NCBI GenBank assembly: GCA_018340805.1
Contig: JACMZG010001863.1
Coordinates: 21,625,145-21,689,144 of the forward strand
Length of the DNA: 64,000 nt
Direction of reading: 5' to 3'
From: Microvelia longipes
Lineage: Eukaryota > Arthropoda > Insecta > Hemiptera > Veliidae
The notes beneath the pieces are model-generated. The model was given only the letters and a program-made list of their open reading frames with translations, did not search any database and was not told the DNA's origin. Position 1 is the first letter of the stretch. Every line of letters begins with the position of its first letter. Shown here one piece after another: positions 51,501 to 63,710 of the stretch. The position numbers were made by a program, and so were the translations under genes.

Positions 51501-51803
51501 GCTGTAAAGTTACTTTTGAGTGGTATAGTATAAAGTATCGGCTTTAAAGTTACCTTTGAGTGGTAGCTGTGAAGTGTCTGCTTTAAAGTTACCTTTGAGT
51601 GGTATAGTGTAAAGTATCGGCTTTAAAGTTACCTTTGAGTGGTAACTTTGAAGTGTCTGCTTTAAAGTTACTTTTGAGTGGTGACTGTAAAGTATCGGCA
51701 ATGAGGGTACTTTTATATGGTAACTAAACAGTGTCGCTTTTAAACTTACTTTTGAGTTATGAATGTAAACTGTCTGCTCTAAAGCAACTTTTGAATGATA
51801 ACT
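51501..51803. repeat. 36-bp minisatellite with 72-bp higher order
   Basis: Units read TTTAAAGTTACCTTTGAGTG plus a variable part that alternates between GTATAG..AAGTATCGGC and GTARCT..AAGTGTCTGC. About eight units, decaying toward the right edge. The multiple-of-three period creates a 63-codon frame that is not a gene. Confidence 0.88.
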
Positions 51804-52046
51804 AATAATAATAAAGCTGGTTTAGTGCATTTCTGCTCAGCAGAGATAACTCCTGCGGGAACAACCTCAGGTAGTAGGGACAATCGTTGCCTTTCAAGTA
51901 CATTCTATAGTTGGCAATGATTAATCTGAGCAATAATCATATAGAAACTGAGATCGTGATCTGGGAAGCGAACCATAGCCTAGATTACCGTAATGTCAAA
52001 GGTCAGTATTATACCGACGCTTTAACAACATCGACCACGGAGGCGG
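51804..52046 (-). mobile_element. SINE of the 8.4-kb family
   Basis: Minus strand: GCCTCCGTGGTCGATGTTGT head, GGTTCGCTTCCCAGATC as box B, body, TCCCGCAGGAGTTATCTC and an (ATT)n tail at 51804-51815. No clean target duplication. It sits directly beyond the probable 3' LTR region of the BEL/Pao remnant. Confidence 0.75.
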
Positions 52047-53635
52047 CTTGTAGGTTTTAATATTGTTAGTAATAACACTTTATACAGTTTTTCACAGAAT
52101 GAAATTTAATGTATCAAATTCTTATAATGACAATTTAATATGTCTAATTAAAATATGTCTAAATTAAATAAAATAAATATACAAGTATTAACCCTCAAAT
52201 CCTAACACACTCCCACCTGAGTTGCTGTGGGCAACTCACTGATAACCAAATCGGACTGGAGGCTTACTAATCCTGCCAGATTTGGTGAGAGTGTCTTTGG
52301 ATTCTTCAGATTTGGAGTTATCCGTTTGAAGTTGGTGAAAAGTTTTAATTTTTTCCTTGTCATCAACCTGAAGCGGATAAACTCGCTGAAGGGATCTGGT
52401 GATCTTACGGTAGCCATGGCTGTGGCCCAACTGTATGGACACCACCCTAACCTCTTCATCAGGTCCTGGAAGCAGCTCAATGACTCGCCCCAAACGCCAG
52501 CTAACCCTCTTAATATTATGTTGGCCAACTAAAACTACATCTCCTACATTGGCCCTAGCTCTAGTATTTTTTCCCTTTTGTCTATGTATTAACTGCCCCA
52601 CATATTCGTTCCTAAAACGGTTCCTTAAATCTGAAATTAATTTTTGTTTATAGTTAAGCCGAGAATTCAATTTTTTTTAATCAATTTTATCAATATCTAC
52701 TGTACCAAACGATCTTTCTTCACCAAACATTAATAAGTTAGGTGTTAATGGTTTAAAATCTAATGTATCTTCTGAAACATAGGTCAACGGTCTTAGATTT
52801 ATAACCGCCTCACACTCACACAACACTGTACTCAATTCTACGAAATCTAACATAGCCTGACCTAGCACTTTCCGTAATAGGTCTTTTAAAACTCTCACTA
52901 GTCGCTCCCACCATCCACCCCACCAAGGAGATGCTGGTGGATTGAAAATCCATTGAATATTTCGATCAGTACTGTACTTCTGAATCTCCTACCAATTTAC
53001 CTGCAACATACAATTGTTTGCTCCGACAAATTTGGTACCATTGTCAGAGTAGATGACTCGTGGTCTTCCTCTTCTGGCTATAAACCGCCTTGAACATTGC
53101 AAAAAAGCATCTGTTGATAATGACTCGACTTATTCCAAATGAATTGCACGGTAATATGCACATGTAAACACAGCAATCCATGCTTTAACACTTTTTTTAA
53201 GCAGAACAGGTCCAGCATAGTCAATCCCTGTAACTTCAAAAGGAGAACAATTCTCAACTCTTTTGCGTGGTAGTGCCACAGGTGCAGGTATTAACTTTTT
53301 TGCACTAAACCGTTTACAGATAACACAGTGATTAAGAACACTTTTTATACTCCTCCTACCACCTATGACCCAATACTGTTCACGTAACAAACTTAAAACA
53401 GTTTGAACTCCTGCATGACAGTTTTCCAAATGAATTTTCCTGATAATTAAATTTGTAATATGATTTTTTCCAGGAAGTAATATTGGGTATTGAAAATTTT
53501 GTAAATCTGTCCTATTTGTTATTCTAGTCTTAATCCTAATCATTCCATAATCATCAATAATTGGATTTAAACTAACTAAACTTTTATCTAAAACCTCTTC
53601 AAAATATTCTTTTTGTAGCAATTTCACAACACACA
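52047..53635 (-). pseudogene. BEL/Pao retrotransposon remnant: integrase and DUF5641
   Basis: On the minus strand, one frame runs from about 53635 to 52236 with only four stops (53127-53129, near 53000, and two near 52675). Order: H2C2 zinc finger (HLENCHAG, CVICKRF), integrase core with Asp in TGIDYAGP, Asp in [12 protein letters not shown] and Glu in WWGGWWERLV, then the DUF5641 domain (GDVVLVGQ, WRLGRVIELLPGPD) ending SKPPVRFGYQ. That is the BEL/Pao C-terminus. Gag, protease, reverse transcriptase and RNase H are missing. After the stop, GGTGGGAG then TGTTAGG fits a polypurine tract and the start of a 3' LTR near 52206. Dead copy, little decayed. Confidence 0.88.
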
Positions 53636-54543
53636 ACCATCCCTTACTGGCATGAAATTCAAATGCTGTTTCTTTATCGCTTTTAACTTTAAAATGATCA
53701 AACAAATTTTTTGCTTTCTCCCTTATTAATGCTGAACTAAGAGGTAATTTTTTTGTAAAGCGTCCTCAATCCAAATGTTTAACGCCCTCTTAGTTTCTTC
53801 AAGGACTGGATCTCTCAACTGTTTGACATTTTTTGATGATTGTGGGGCCCCTTTCGTGACACTATCCCGTATTGCTTGTTCGTTTTTCTTAATAGATCTC
53901 ACGGTGGATTAATTTATTCCGAAATGTCGCCCAACTGATGACGCGGTTTCCCCTCTAGATAGCATATTCAGCACTTTCATTTTCTCCGCTAAACACATAA
54001 CTTTTTTAGCTCTTTTTGGCGATTTATTCGACATCTTATAAATATGTATAAATAAATTAACAATCAACCGAAAAATGAATAAAAAATTTAGCTTATAACA
54101 TTTCACTAAGTAATAAAGATCGCGATTATTACAGCAAGATGAAGAGCTATCACGGGACTGATTAAAACTATACATATCATATAAACATACAGCTATGCAT
54201 CTGATAAGCGATGTTTGTTTAGGGTTTATAAGTCCGCCGATTAATAAACGAAAACAATTAATGAGCCTTTTATAAGATAAAAATACTAAAATATATGTAA
54301 TGATAAAAATACAAGGATGGGCATACAATTTTTCAACTACATATTGTTAAAAAAGTCTTCATCTTTATTAGCTACAAAGAAAAAGAAGTTAAAAAAATGT
54401 ATCAGTAAAATTTTTTGACAAATCAACAAAAATTTGCGAATAATAAAATTGCGAATAATAATGTGAAACCCAGAGACATAAGGTCACTCGCGAATAATCG
54501 AAACTCGCGGGGGTTTCACACCCGCGAATTTCGAGGGATTACT
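53632..54543 (-). pseudogene. Tigger/pogo element 5' portion: TIR and CENP-B-like DNA-binding domain
   Basis: The outer end near 54543 reads AGTAATCCCTCGAAATTCGC, the typical Tigger terminal sequence next to TA. Translation starts at the ATG 54032-54034 (MSNKSPKRAKKVMCLAEKMK), passes ETASSVGRHFGIN, then a stop, STVRSIKKNEQAI, WIEDALQKN, a frameshift, PLSSALIREKAKNLFDHFKV and FHASKGWL. These are the psq-type HTH and the Tc5/CENP-B HTH. The DDE catalytic domain and 3' TIR are absent: the sequence passes into BEL/Pao near 53632. Confidence 0.85.
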
Positions 54544-54741
54544 ATATTGAGCTAAACATGCTTCTAATTAATATTATTGTTTATTAAACACCACGGTGAG
54601 CACTAGAAGAAAACTGACTGTTTATTTTGAAAATTTGTGTTCTCACAATTTTTCAGAATCTTGTAAAAGCCTAGCAAGACGGCTTGTATTTTTTAAATTG
54701 TATTTTTTGTTAGATTAATTTAGTTAAAAGAAAAACATAAA

Positions 54742-54852
54742 ATGAGTTCATGGACTATGTTGCTTTTTTGTTTAATAGCCAATATAAGTTTGTTGGCTAT
54801 GATGCTAGGACGGTGGCAATGTCCTGGAGTTAATCTAGACACGTGTCCATAA
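54742..54852 (+). CDS. short frame with signal-like N-terminus, unidentified
   Basis: 36 codons from ATG to TAA: a hydrophobic stretch TMLLFCLIANISLLAMM followed by LGRWQCPGVNLDTCP. After the stop the same frame continues QGRCTGGETNLYTQPFY. This looks like a signal sequence plus the start of a Cys-containing peptide, broken by a stop, or a first exon with an unseen donor. No family recognised. The gene status is doubtful. Confidence 0.22.
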   Translation: MSSWTMLLFCLIANISLLAMMLGRWQCPGVNLDTCP

Positions 54853-56589
54853 CAAGGGAGATGCACTGGAGGTGAAACAAATCTTTACACTCAACCGTTT
54901 TACTAGGCATTAGACGATTACTTTTTTTTAATAAAATCAAACCTCGTGTGTATTCCAGTAATGGTTTCCGGGTCCAGTTTGAATTAGTTTCCTTTTAAAA
55001 GATTTCGTTAGTTAAGCATTTTAATTAAAGTGCCGGAATTTTTCGGTTAAAACCCTTAAGTTTTTTATTTTAATTTAGTTTAATAACACTAATTTTCCAA
55101 TGAAATTAGAATTTTTACTTAATATTTACAGAATTGAGACTTGCGACCCGTTGATTTTATATTGTGTTAGATGCTTGTCTTACTCAAATATAGGGTTTTA
55201 AATACTGATAACAATATATTTGATTTGTTTGATTGATACAATCTACTAATTTGTCAATATATTTGATTGAAGATATCACCAATCTACCAATATATTGGTG
55301 TGGGCCCGATGGACCGAAGGCCTCTTATTCACCAAGTTTTGTTAGACATATATTTATTTTGTGATCATTCATGTGATTTTGACCCTATAGCCCTGTGGAA
55401 AATGTCCAGAATATAATTACATTGGAATCAATTTTCTTAGGGAAATGTGCTAAAAGTATTTTAGATGTAAAGTCATAGCAAGTGACCAAGCAGTTTTAAA
55501 ACTTTGATCAACTCTTATATATTCTTTTGTTGTTTTATTAACAGTATAATTTTTAATGGCATCTCACTAATCTATGAACAGTTAAACATGTTTAGTAACA
55601 TGAATTTCACTGGCTCCAACAACTTATTTAGAGTAAATGGTCCGAGCATAAAAACAATGGACACAGCTAGCAAATTCTAACATTTATATAGTAATTGTAC
55701 TCTTGGGTTTAAAATATAATACAACAGAACATTGGAGACAAAATTATATTTGAAACAAACTTATATTATCAAACCAACTTGATGTCAAATTATAATCATT
55801 AGTATTCGGCGTGTACAGATTACGTGCGCACTAATTTAGCTGTGTTACAATGTTGGACGTAAATGTTTTTTTGATTTTATTATCTACTTGAAATGTTTCT
55901 CGTTTCGTATGAGTGGTATTTCATTAGCATTTAAATCAATCATTGTTTCTATTTGGTGCTGCATTGGTTTAAACTAGAGTAAATAAAATTACGTCGAGCA
56001 TTGTATTCTGGAAAACACAGTGAATAATTTTAACAATGAAATGTTTTAGTCATTTGGTTGAATTGTTTGATGCAATTAATTTATAAAAAAATATAGTTTA
56101 AATTAATCTACAGAAGTTTATAGAGCCTGGGCTGTGGTTATATGTTTAAATAATAGATTGATGAGTTGCTATATATTTAACAGTAACTGTGTTGTTATAC
56201 TGCCATTATTTAAGAGGTACTTCCATGTTCATTGTATTTTCCTATCATAGTAATTTGATTTTTTATTGTTGACGTGTATGTATTTTACAGATTCTATTTG
56301 CATTCCGCCTGTGTGTATATGTTAGTATTTCTGGAATTTGATTTGCATTCATTGTACGAAATTTGTTATGGAAATTGTACTTAGCGTTTAAATTGTTTTC
56401 AAAGTATAAATCATAGTTATGATTGAAAAGTGAACTTGCAAAAGTGAACAGGTATTGTTAAGAAGTGTAACTATACGTAACCGCTTAAGCTTTTCTTATT
56501 CAAAAGAGATAAAAGTATTCTTAAGCTCGGTTTTCAAATAGTATTATTTTCTAGGCTGAACTTAGATTTTGTCCTATATCGTTTTGTCT
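54853..56589. other. AT-rich non-coding
   Basis: Apart from 'aatatattgg' style direct repeats near 55250-55300 and the GACCGAAGGCCTC phrase at 55311, nothing is recognised. Confidence 0.4.
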
Positions 56590-56737
56590 TATTGAACGAA
56601 CGTAAGTGAGTTCTTACATTTCAGAAGATTGGGACGGCGCGTTTGTTTGTGTGTTTGTGTGTTTGTGTGTTTGTGTGTTTGTTTGTACGTGTTGCGATAA
56701 CTGCCGTAAAAATTGACCGATTTTGATAAAATTTTGT

Positions 56738-57415
56738 ATACAGGTAAAACTAATTATGTGTCAGAGCTGTATAGTTTTTGGTAATATTCCGAAAAATATT
56801 TTCAAAATGGCAGCCAAAATGGCGGACCGGATAAAAAAAAATTTTGAGCGAAAAAATCGTGTTGTATATCATTTGAAAGCTCTTAAAGAGTAGAAAAAGA
56901 AAATATATGTTTCATGGTCCAAATTTAAAATTTTTTTGAAAAATTTAAAAATGGCGGCTAAAATAATGAACTCAAAAAATTTAAAATTAAAGGAATAACT
57001 CGAGTAATATATCGTTGTAAAGCTCTTGATTAGTAGAACAAAAAATGCTATATACTAAATTCCGAAAAATTCAACATGGCGGCCATAATTTAATATAATA
57101 ATTAGTTTTTACTAATTTTATAAGAATTTACAAGATAAAGATCTATTGTAATATACTTTAGATACTTTTATACAAGTAAAATTAACTATATGTCAGAGCT
57201 GTATAGTTTTTGGTAATATTCCGAAAAATATTTCAAAATGGCGGCCAATATGGCGGACCGGATAAAAAATTTTTGAGCAAAAAATCGTGTTGTATATCGT
57301 TTAAAAGCTTTTAAAGAGTAGAAAAAAATATATATTTCATGGTCAACATTTCAAATTTTTTTATTAATTTTTAAAATGGCGGCTAAAATAATAAACTCAA
57401 AAAAATAAAATTTAA
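56738..57415 (+). repeat. direct duplication of a ~250-bp unit
   Basis: GTCAGAGCTGTATAGTTTTT, GGTAATATTCCGAAAAATAT, AATATGGCGGACCGGATAAA and AAAATGGCGGCTAAAATAAT occur in the same order at 56740-56990 and 57168-57415. Confidence 0.88.
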
Positions 57416-58438
57416 AGCGAGCCTTCTTTTACCATTTATTATTATAAATATACGCGAGCCTTTTTTAATATGCATTAATATTAAATATAAGCAATCTAGC
57501 GAGCGAAGCGAGCCTATTTTTAACGTTGTATTATAACAAATATAAGCAATCTAGCGAGCGAAGCGAGCCTTTTTTACTATGCATTAATATTAAATATAAG
57601 CAATCTAGCGAGCGAAGCGAGCCTTTTTTACAATATATTTATTATAAATATAAGCAATCTAGCGAGCGAAGCGAGCCTATTTTTAACGTTGTATTATTAT
57701 AAATATAAGCAATCTAGCGAGCGAAGCGAGCCTTTTTTACTATGCATTAATATTTAATATAAGCAATCTAGCGAGCGAAGCGAGCCTTCTTTACTATGTA
57801 TTATTATAAATATACGAAATCTAGCGAGCGAAGCGAGCCTCTTTTACTTGCATCAATATAAATCTACGCAATCTAGCGAGCGAAGCGAGCCTATTTTTAA
57901 CGTTGTATTATTATAAATCTACGCAATCCAGCGAGCGAAGCGAGCCTTCTTTTACCATTTATTATTATAAATATACGCAATCAAGCGAGCGAAGCGAGCC
58001 TTTTTAAATATGCATTAATATAAATCTACGCAATCTAGCGAGCGATGCGAGCCTTTTTTACAATATATTTTATTATAAATATAAGCAATCTAGCGAGCGA
58101 AGCGAGCCTTCTTTTACATGCATGAATATAAATCTACGCAATCTAGCGAGCGAAGCGAGCCTTCTTTTACCATTTATTATTGTAAATATACGCAATCAAG
58201 CGAGCGAAGCGAGCCTTTTTTTACTATGCATTAATATAAATCTACGCAATCTAGCGAGCGAAGCGAGCCTTTTAAATATATTTTATTATAAATATAAGCA
58301 ATCTAGCGAGCGAAGCGAGCCTATTTTTAACGTTGTATTATTACAAATATAAGCAATCTAGCGAGCGTAGCGAGCCTTTTTTACTATGTAAATGTTAAAG
58401 ATACCTAAACTAGCAAGCGATGCGAGCCTTTTTGAGTT
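57415..58438 (+). repeat. ~54-bp minisatellite, about 18 units
   Basis: Units of 52-55 bases carry an almost invariant CTAGCGAGCGAAGCGAGCCT core, spaced by variable AT-rich sequence. Three or four alternative spacers (AACGTTGTATTATTATAAAT, TACTATGCATTAATATTAAA, and TTACCATTTATTATTATAAA types) are interleaved. Core conservation with spacer drift is notable. A 76-codon frame across it is a by-product. Confidence 0.92.
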
Positions 58439-58559
58439 TATACTTTAAAATAGTATAGCATCCGAATGTTTTGATAAACTCATTTCGCTTGTTTTAAATT
58501 AATTTTTTTTATGTATTCTTTGCCGTGAGTTCTTGATGCAACGCATTACTAGTCTCTAG

Positions 58560-58990
58560 TATATGTAAGTGGCGCACTGCGTTAAAGCGAATTACCGAAT
58601 GTATTAGTAAAAAAAACACGATTTGTTTACATTATGTTATTTATGTCAATTGACAAAACCAGAACTAATTCTGATACTGATATTTAACTTCGTAGAGTAG
58701 TTCAACCCAATCAGACATCTCGACAACATTTTGAGGTTCTGTGATATTTTAAAATTTTTGCCGAGTCATTATGGTGGGTTGATATTTTTTAAACAATAGG
58801 TTCGGGACATTAACAAGGTTGATTTTTGTACCAAGTTTAATTTCGATACCAGAATGCGTTCGAAAGTTATCGTGTCCCATAGAAACGTCCTAATTCTCGA
58901 TCACTGAATCCCTCCTTCCAAAAAACCCACCCCTCCCCCCTCCATGACACCAACCTCATAAGCTCATGTTTCTTTAAAAATTCGATTTAA
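58560..58990 (+). repeat. family II, copy 2
   Basis: Same ordered landmarks as 49.79-50.52 kb, ending CCCTCCCCCCTCCATGAC and ACCTCATAAGCTCATG. Lacks the (AT)n tract. Confidence 0.75.
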
Positions 58991-59871
58991 AACGGTAATA
59001 AAATCACTATTTATCGTGGATTTTGTTACAATATTAGGATTGATATAGTTTAAATAAACGTTTTTTTGGAAAGTTTCAAAAATCTTAAACTTATAACGGT
59101 CATAAATTATTAAACAAAAGGGATATTTCTGGGCATGTTGTTTTGATCAATAAATTATCTACAGTATAAACGTATTCAAGCCTTTACATTACTTATGTTG
59201 TTTTTCGTAACTCGTTCTATCGAATTATTATTCAATTCTATTGAAGTATTATTATACTTGACTACAGCTGGTGCCCATATGATCGATCTATTGTGGTAAC
59301 CATTGATATCGAACGTTCGAACCTATTTACTTCTGAGCTTAGCCATTCATAACTTATCTGTTATTAAAAGCTGATTAGGTTTAATGTAATCAAAATTAGG
59401 ATAACGCAGCCATCTCTCGGTTCGTAGCTTTCAATAATTTTGTGCCTTCAAAAAATAATTTTAAGAATTTTTAATTCTTAAATAAAGAATTATTAATTCC
59501 TTTTTAATATTATTAATTAAGAATTTTAATTTTAAGACTAGAGATTTTAAGTTTATTTGGGTTTGTTTATAATTATAAATACTCTTTTAGGCGTAAGTGA
59601 TTTTTATCTGATTGACCTTTACGGATGGACACTGTAATCGTTAAGTTGAAATATTGATTTTTCAACCTGTATAATAATACATAATTACTATACTTAACCT
59701 AATGTAATTGTTACAAGTTTCATGTTAGATTTATTTATGTTTTGGTAATTTCTATTAAAACAAGAGCAAAGGCCTACAAATATAATATGATTCCTAACTT
59801 TATGATATATTTGTCGGTCTCTTGAGATATTTAGCAAACATTGTATCTGAGGTATGATCATTAAATCTTTA
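58991..59871. other. AT-rich non-coding
   Basis: 'aatttttaattcttaaataaagaatta' style local repeats at 59460-59540. No gene. Confidence 0.4.
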
Positions 59872-59873
59872 TA

Positions 59874-60491
59874 GTCCGAGAGCCAAGGGGTGAATTTTAT
59901 ACACCATAAGATTGGTCGTACACCATTTGGTCGTATGATTTACAATTTACAGGGTCATGGAGTAGAGTATAAAACCTGAAGTCTGGTGATTTAATCCGGG
60001 GCAATATGCTGACTCAGCAAAATTTTAAAATTGTTACAACTACATAATTTTTAATAAAGGATAAGAGATAATGAACACAGCAGTCGGAGTTATTTACTCC
60101 ATTTCAAAGCTTTTGCACGTATAATTTTTGAAAATTCCGAAAAAGTTGTAGTACTCAAGAAAACAAACATTTTTAGTCCTGATAATTTTTTACCAATGTT
60201 GCTTATTTTTTTTTTAGATACAGCCCATCGAAATATCATCCATCCTTTTTCCAAGTTATCTCTCACTCATTATATATTATACATACGCTCTCATTATATA
60301 TTTTGTTTCTTCATATCTTTATATTTCGATTATTTAGGTAACAAATTATCAGAACAAAAAACATTTTTTTCTTGACTACTTTTTGCTGAGTCAGCATTAT
60401 GCCCAGCCCCGTAGTAAAACATCAGGGCTTTTGGTTTTCATACTCTACCCTATGTTATATGGTAAATGCTATGACTAAATGTCTCTCGGAC
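59874..60491. mobile_element. 618-bp TA-flanked TIR element
   Basis: Ends GTCCGAGAGCCAA / inverse, flanked by TA (59872-59873 and 60492-60493). Inverted arms of about 140 bases, with AGGGTAGAGTAT-like, GGGGC..AATATGCTGACTCAGCA boxes on both sides. Consistent with a mariner-class MITE. No transposase. Confidence 0.8.
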
Positions 60492-60493
60492 TA

Positions 60494-61522
60494 TCTGAGA
60501 CAAAGGCTACTGACGAAATTCATAATTATCAGCAACATTTAAATTTCTTTCTATTACGTATTGTAAAAACATACGACTGTCTCCTTTTAAGTTAATTATT
60601 AATAACTTAATGTAGTTTCTAAAATGTTTTTGGAGTAACCAGATTAAAATGTCAATCTAAATGACAAGATAAAGACTTTAATTACAAATTATTGACTTGT
60701 TTTATTTCGTAGCTTTATTTATTATTGATACCTTATATAGCTGTTACCAATCAGTTAATAAAAACTTGTGCGTGTCTTAATGGCCTGATGCTTTAAAATG
60801 TCAGGTAAAATGTCAAGTTTTTAGTATGTAAACAAACTCATTGATTATGATCTTGAGATTATGTGTTTTATTGATTATGTCTTTTATAAATGTATTAATA
60901 AATTACAGAACTTTTATTATACTGTAATCTGCGTAGAATTTTTAATACATTTTTTTATTATTATTACTAAACATGTTTATCTTAATACATAGAGATATTA
61001 GGCCAGAAGGGCCCTATAGGTTAAATTTTGAAGTATCGAAAAAGTAACCTGAACACCTTCGCTTATAAATACAATCAAATAATTACAATAACTTGTATAG
61101 TAGAACGTTAAAAATACAAATCAAAACACAAACAATATACGGAAAGCCGAAATCAATTGATTTATTATAACCTTACCTCACTCTTGAAGAAGGTTTCATT
61201 GAGGTTACACAGAGCCCCTCAGAGCCCTAAAAAGATGTTTCAGGCATCTCAATGCATTGAATTAGGCTATGCCGCCTCTAGTATATATCTCCAGTCTAAC
61301 GACCAATGCGCCAAGCACTGACGTTGTGAAGGTCTTGTTTGTATCAATGGAGAAGTTTTGAAGTTTTAGTTTCAAATGAATGATGAAAAGTTGCTGAAAA
61401 TAAGAAGGTCGTCATTTTGAGGACATAATTTGTATACTAAATTTTGTTGGAATCAGTTTAATTGTTTGATCTGTGTAGTGTCTAATAGACTCTAGGAGAC
61501 ACTACCCCTGCTTAGTAACTAA
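60494..61522. other. non-coding; possible SINE-like patch at 61.2-61.33 kb
   Basis: On the minus strand GCTTGGCGCATTGGTCGTTA resembles a box A, and the patch is GC-richer than its flanks. No convincing box B was found. Otherwise nothing is seen. Confidence 0.3.
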
Positions 61523-61557
61523 CTTATCCCTGCTCTAGTAACTAGAGCAGGGATAAG
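61523..61557. repeat. perfect hairpin
   Basis: CTTATCCCTGCTCTAGT pairs with ACTAGAGCAGGGATAAG around a single-base loop. Confidence 0.88.
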
Positions 61558-62821
61558 CCAACTTCATAACCCCGGGGCCTCCATTGTATATATGAATGGT
61601 ACTTGGCGGACCCCTATCCTTCTAGTCATCCCCCCCCTCAACTAAGAAATTTAATATCTTGTATGTATCGCTTAACTTTCTGTTTTCAATATTATAAATT
61701 TAGTTTGGCAAGGCAGCTCTATGTTTTGCAAAACGAAAGAGGTTATTTTTTATTATTTTGTTAGTTTAATAACAGTTTACCGCTTTAACTTTAAATTTAA
61801 ATTTATAACAATAAATTGCTATAATTTTTATAGTTTCCTGATAAATCGCAATTGCTTGAACAAAAACCAATTTCTCTTATTGTAACCTTCATTTTGTCTG
61901 ATTCTTTGCTAGTGCGGGTCAATATAATTTTTCTGATTTTTCTAGGGGATCAAGTGGCCCGTTTGACCTCCCCTCCCCCCTGTATACGCCCATGTATACA
62001 GACACCATATTTTTCCGATTTTTGGGATTTGTAAATGTTGAAACGTCAATTAAAAGTATTACTGTCAATCCCTCTTCCTCTAAAGATGAAAAAAGACAAA
62101 ATATAAGCAAATATTAAGTTTATAGCAATACTAGAAAAAATATAGCTACTACTAAGACATTTCTGTTACATTAGCATTGTTTAAATAAAACATATATATT
62201 TTAAAACGTTATTAAATTAGATCTAGCAAAACTAGTAAACATTAATTTATATAAAATTTTGTAATAAAAAACATTTAATTATTAAACATAATAAACTGTG
62301 AGCGGTGTTATTTCGAACACAGTCGTAACTGGTAAAATGATCCATTTAATTACTTTTTCTAGTTAAATCTTGAATTATACTCCTTCGTGTTATCAATGTC
62401 TGATTTCGTATGATCTTGATAAAAGTTCATGGGGGTCTAAAAATCATTTTATTACAACATTTGCTATAATCAGTTTAATTATTTTCTTGTTATTTTACTT
62501 TTTATCAATTTTAATATACTTTTAAATTTATTTGTAGTAGCGAAATTTAGACATTTACATTAGATGAAATCATATTTATAAACGTCCCTTTAAGTTTCTT
62601 TATCAATACTAATAATAATGAAACTGATTCTAATATTAATATTCTTTAATTTATTATTAAAAATAAGAGAATCATTGGTTCTTAAAAAATTTTATTCTTA
62701 AAATAAACTGTTGCGAAGTAAATATTTTATGACTTTTAGTTAGGTATAATATGTGCATTATGCATATTACTTAAACATGTAATTGTAAACTGCAATATCC
62801 ATGTTCATGTTTTAAAACGCT
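61558..62821. other. AT-rich non-coding
   Basis: Nothing recognised. Confidence 0.4.
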
Positions 62822-62921
62822 TTGGGTTATTAAGTAATAGTTTGGTTTATTAAGTTATAGTTTGGTTTATTAAGTTATAGTTTGGTTTATTAAGTTATAT
62901 TTGGTTTATTAAGTTATATAT
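62822..62921. repeat. 20-bp tandem repeat, five units
   Basis: TTTGGTTTATTAAGTTATAG in head-to-tail copies. Confidence 0.92.
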
Positions 62922-62944
62922 TTTTGTTAGATATATTAGAAAAA

Positions 62945-63710
62945 AAATCGGGTACAGGGTACCTCGGAACGATTCCTCATCACATCGGATTCGCTAGGCT
63001 CATCCTCATATAGAAATAGCATAGATTTATTTCCAGCGGACTCGCATTGCTCGTCCTTAGAGTATACAATTTGCCAAATTTATACTGCAGCTTATCCTCA
63101 GATACTAGATGCATCCTTTTTATTTTCAGCGGTCGCCCATACAGCACTGAGCACGCTCAATGCTGCTTAAATGTTATGATCAAACAAAAAACATGGATTT
63201 ACTTGTCGTAATTTTATATTTTTGCGTTATGGTGTGCACTTGTATTGAATAATGATTCTTTTACAACTTCTTTAAAAAACGTACTCAAGTAATTTGATAA
63301 AAATTGAACTAATGCTGATAATAAGATGGAACTTGGCACATATGTTAGTCTTATATTTGACAACATGAATGCCAAATCTCAAGCAGATCGCATAATTATT
63401 TCGTGTTGTATGATTGTCAAAATTGTTGCAGTCATTATTGCAGGTTAATGAAGTCGTATTTTTTTCCGAATACCTCAACTAAAGCGGTCGACTGATTTTT
63501 GTACAAAGTTTCAACTCTATAGCATAATTACACTAGGAGCTACGATGATAACAGACACACGCGCACATACAGACAGACAACTTTGAAAAACCACTCAAGA
63601 GGCATTTAAAACACCTGAAACGGATAATTCCGGTTATATCCCGGTTTTGAATTTTTTCGCAAAAACAATATTTTTCCTATATACCTACGGTATAAATGAG
63701 GAAAATTAAA
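62945..63710 (-). repeat. family I copy, most complete
   Basis: Distal boundary TCGGGTACAGGGTACCTCGG, then CGGATTCGCTAGGCTCATCC, GGACTCGCATTGCTCGTCC, CACTGAGCACGCTCAATGCTG, GTCATTATTGCAGGTTAATG, ATTCCGGTTATATCCCGG and the hairpin end TTTTTCCTATATACC..GGTATAAATGAGGAAAA. It shows the empty site for the 20.2-kb insertion. Confidence 0.8.

Larger units (their letters stand above)
56590..58440 (+). mobile_element. composite repeat element: GT-rich head, duplicated body, minisatellite tail
   Basis: Starts with CGAACGTAAGTGAGTTC and GGGACGGCGCG, then (GTTTGTGT)n at 56640-56692, then GCGATAACTGCCGTAAAAAT, a body that is present twice (56738-56990 and 57168-57415), and a ~54-bp minisatellite. No ORF. 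It resembles the structure of non-autonomous rolling-circle or unclassified arthropod repeats, but no superfamily signature was identified. Confidence 0.65.

Noticed and set aside
52202..52532. 108- and 101-codon frames overlapping the DUF5641 region
   Set aside because: Shadow frames of the BEL/Pao C-terminus; the real frame shows the DUF5641 domain.
52227..53705. Retroviral or errantivirus origin of the integrase remnant
   Set aside because: The DUF5641 domain after the integrase and the SKPP ending are BEL/Pao features. No envelope gene is visible.
53909..54328. Full 139-codon frame as a protein
   Set aside because: Only the part from the ATG at 54034 is Tigger transposase. The upstream part is translated 5' flank of the element.
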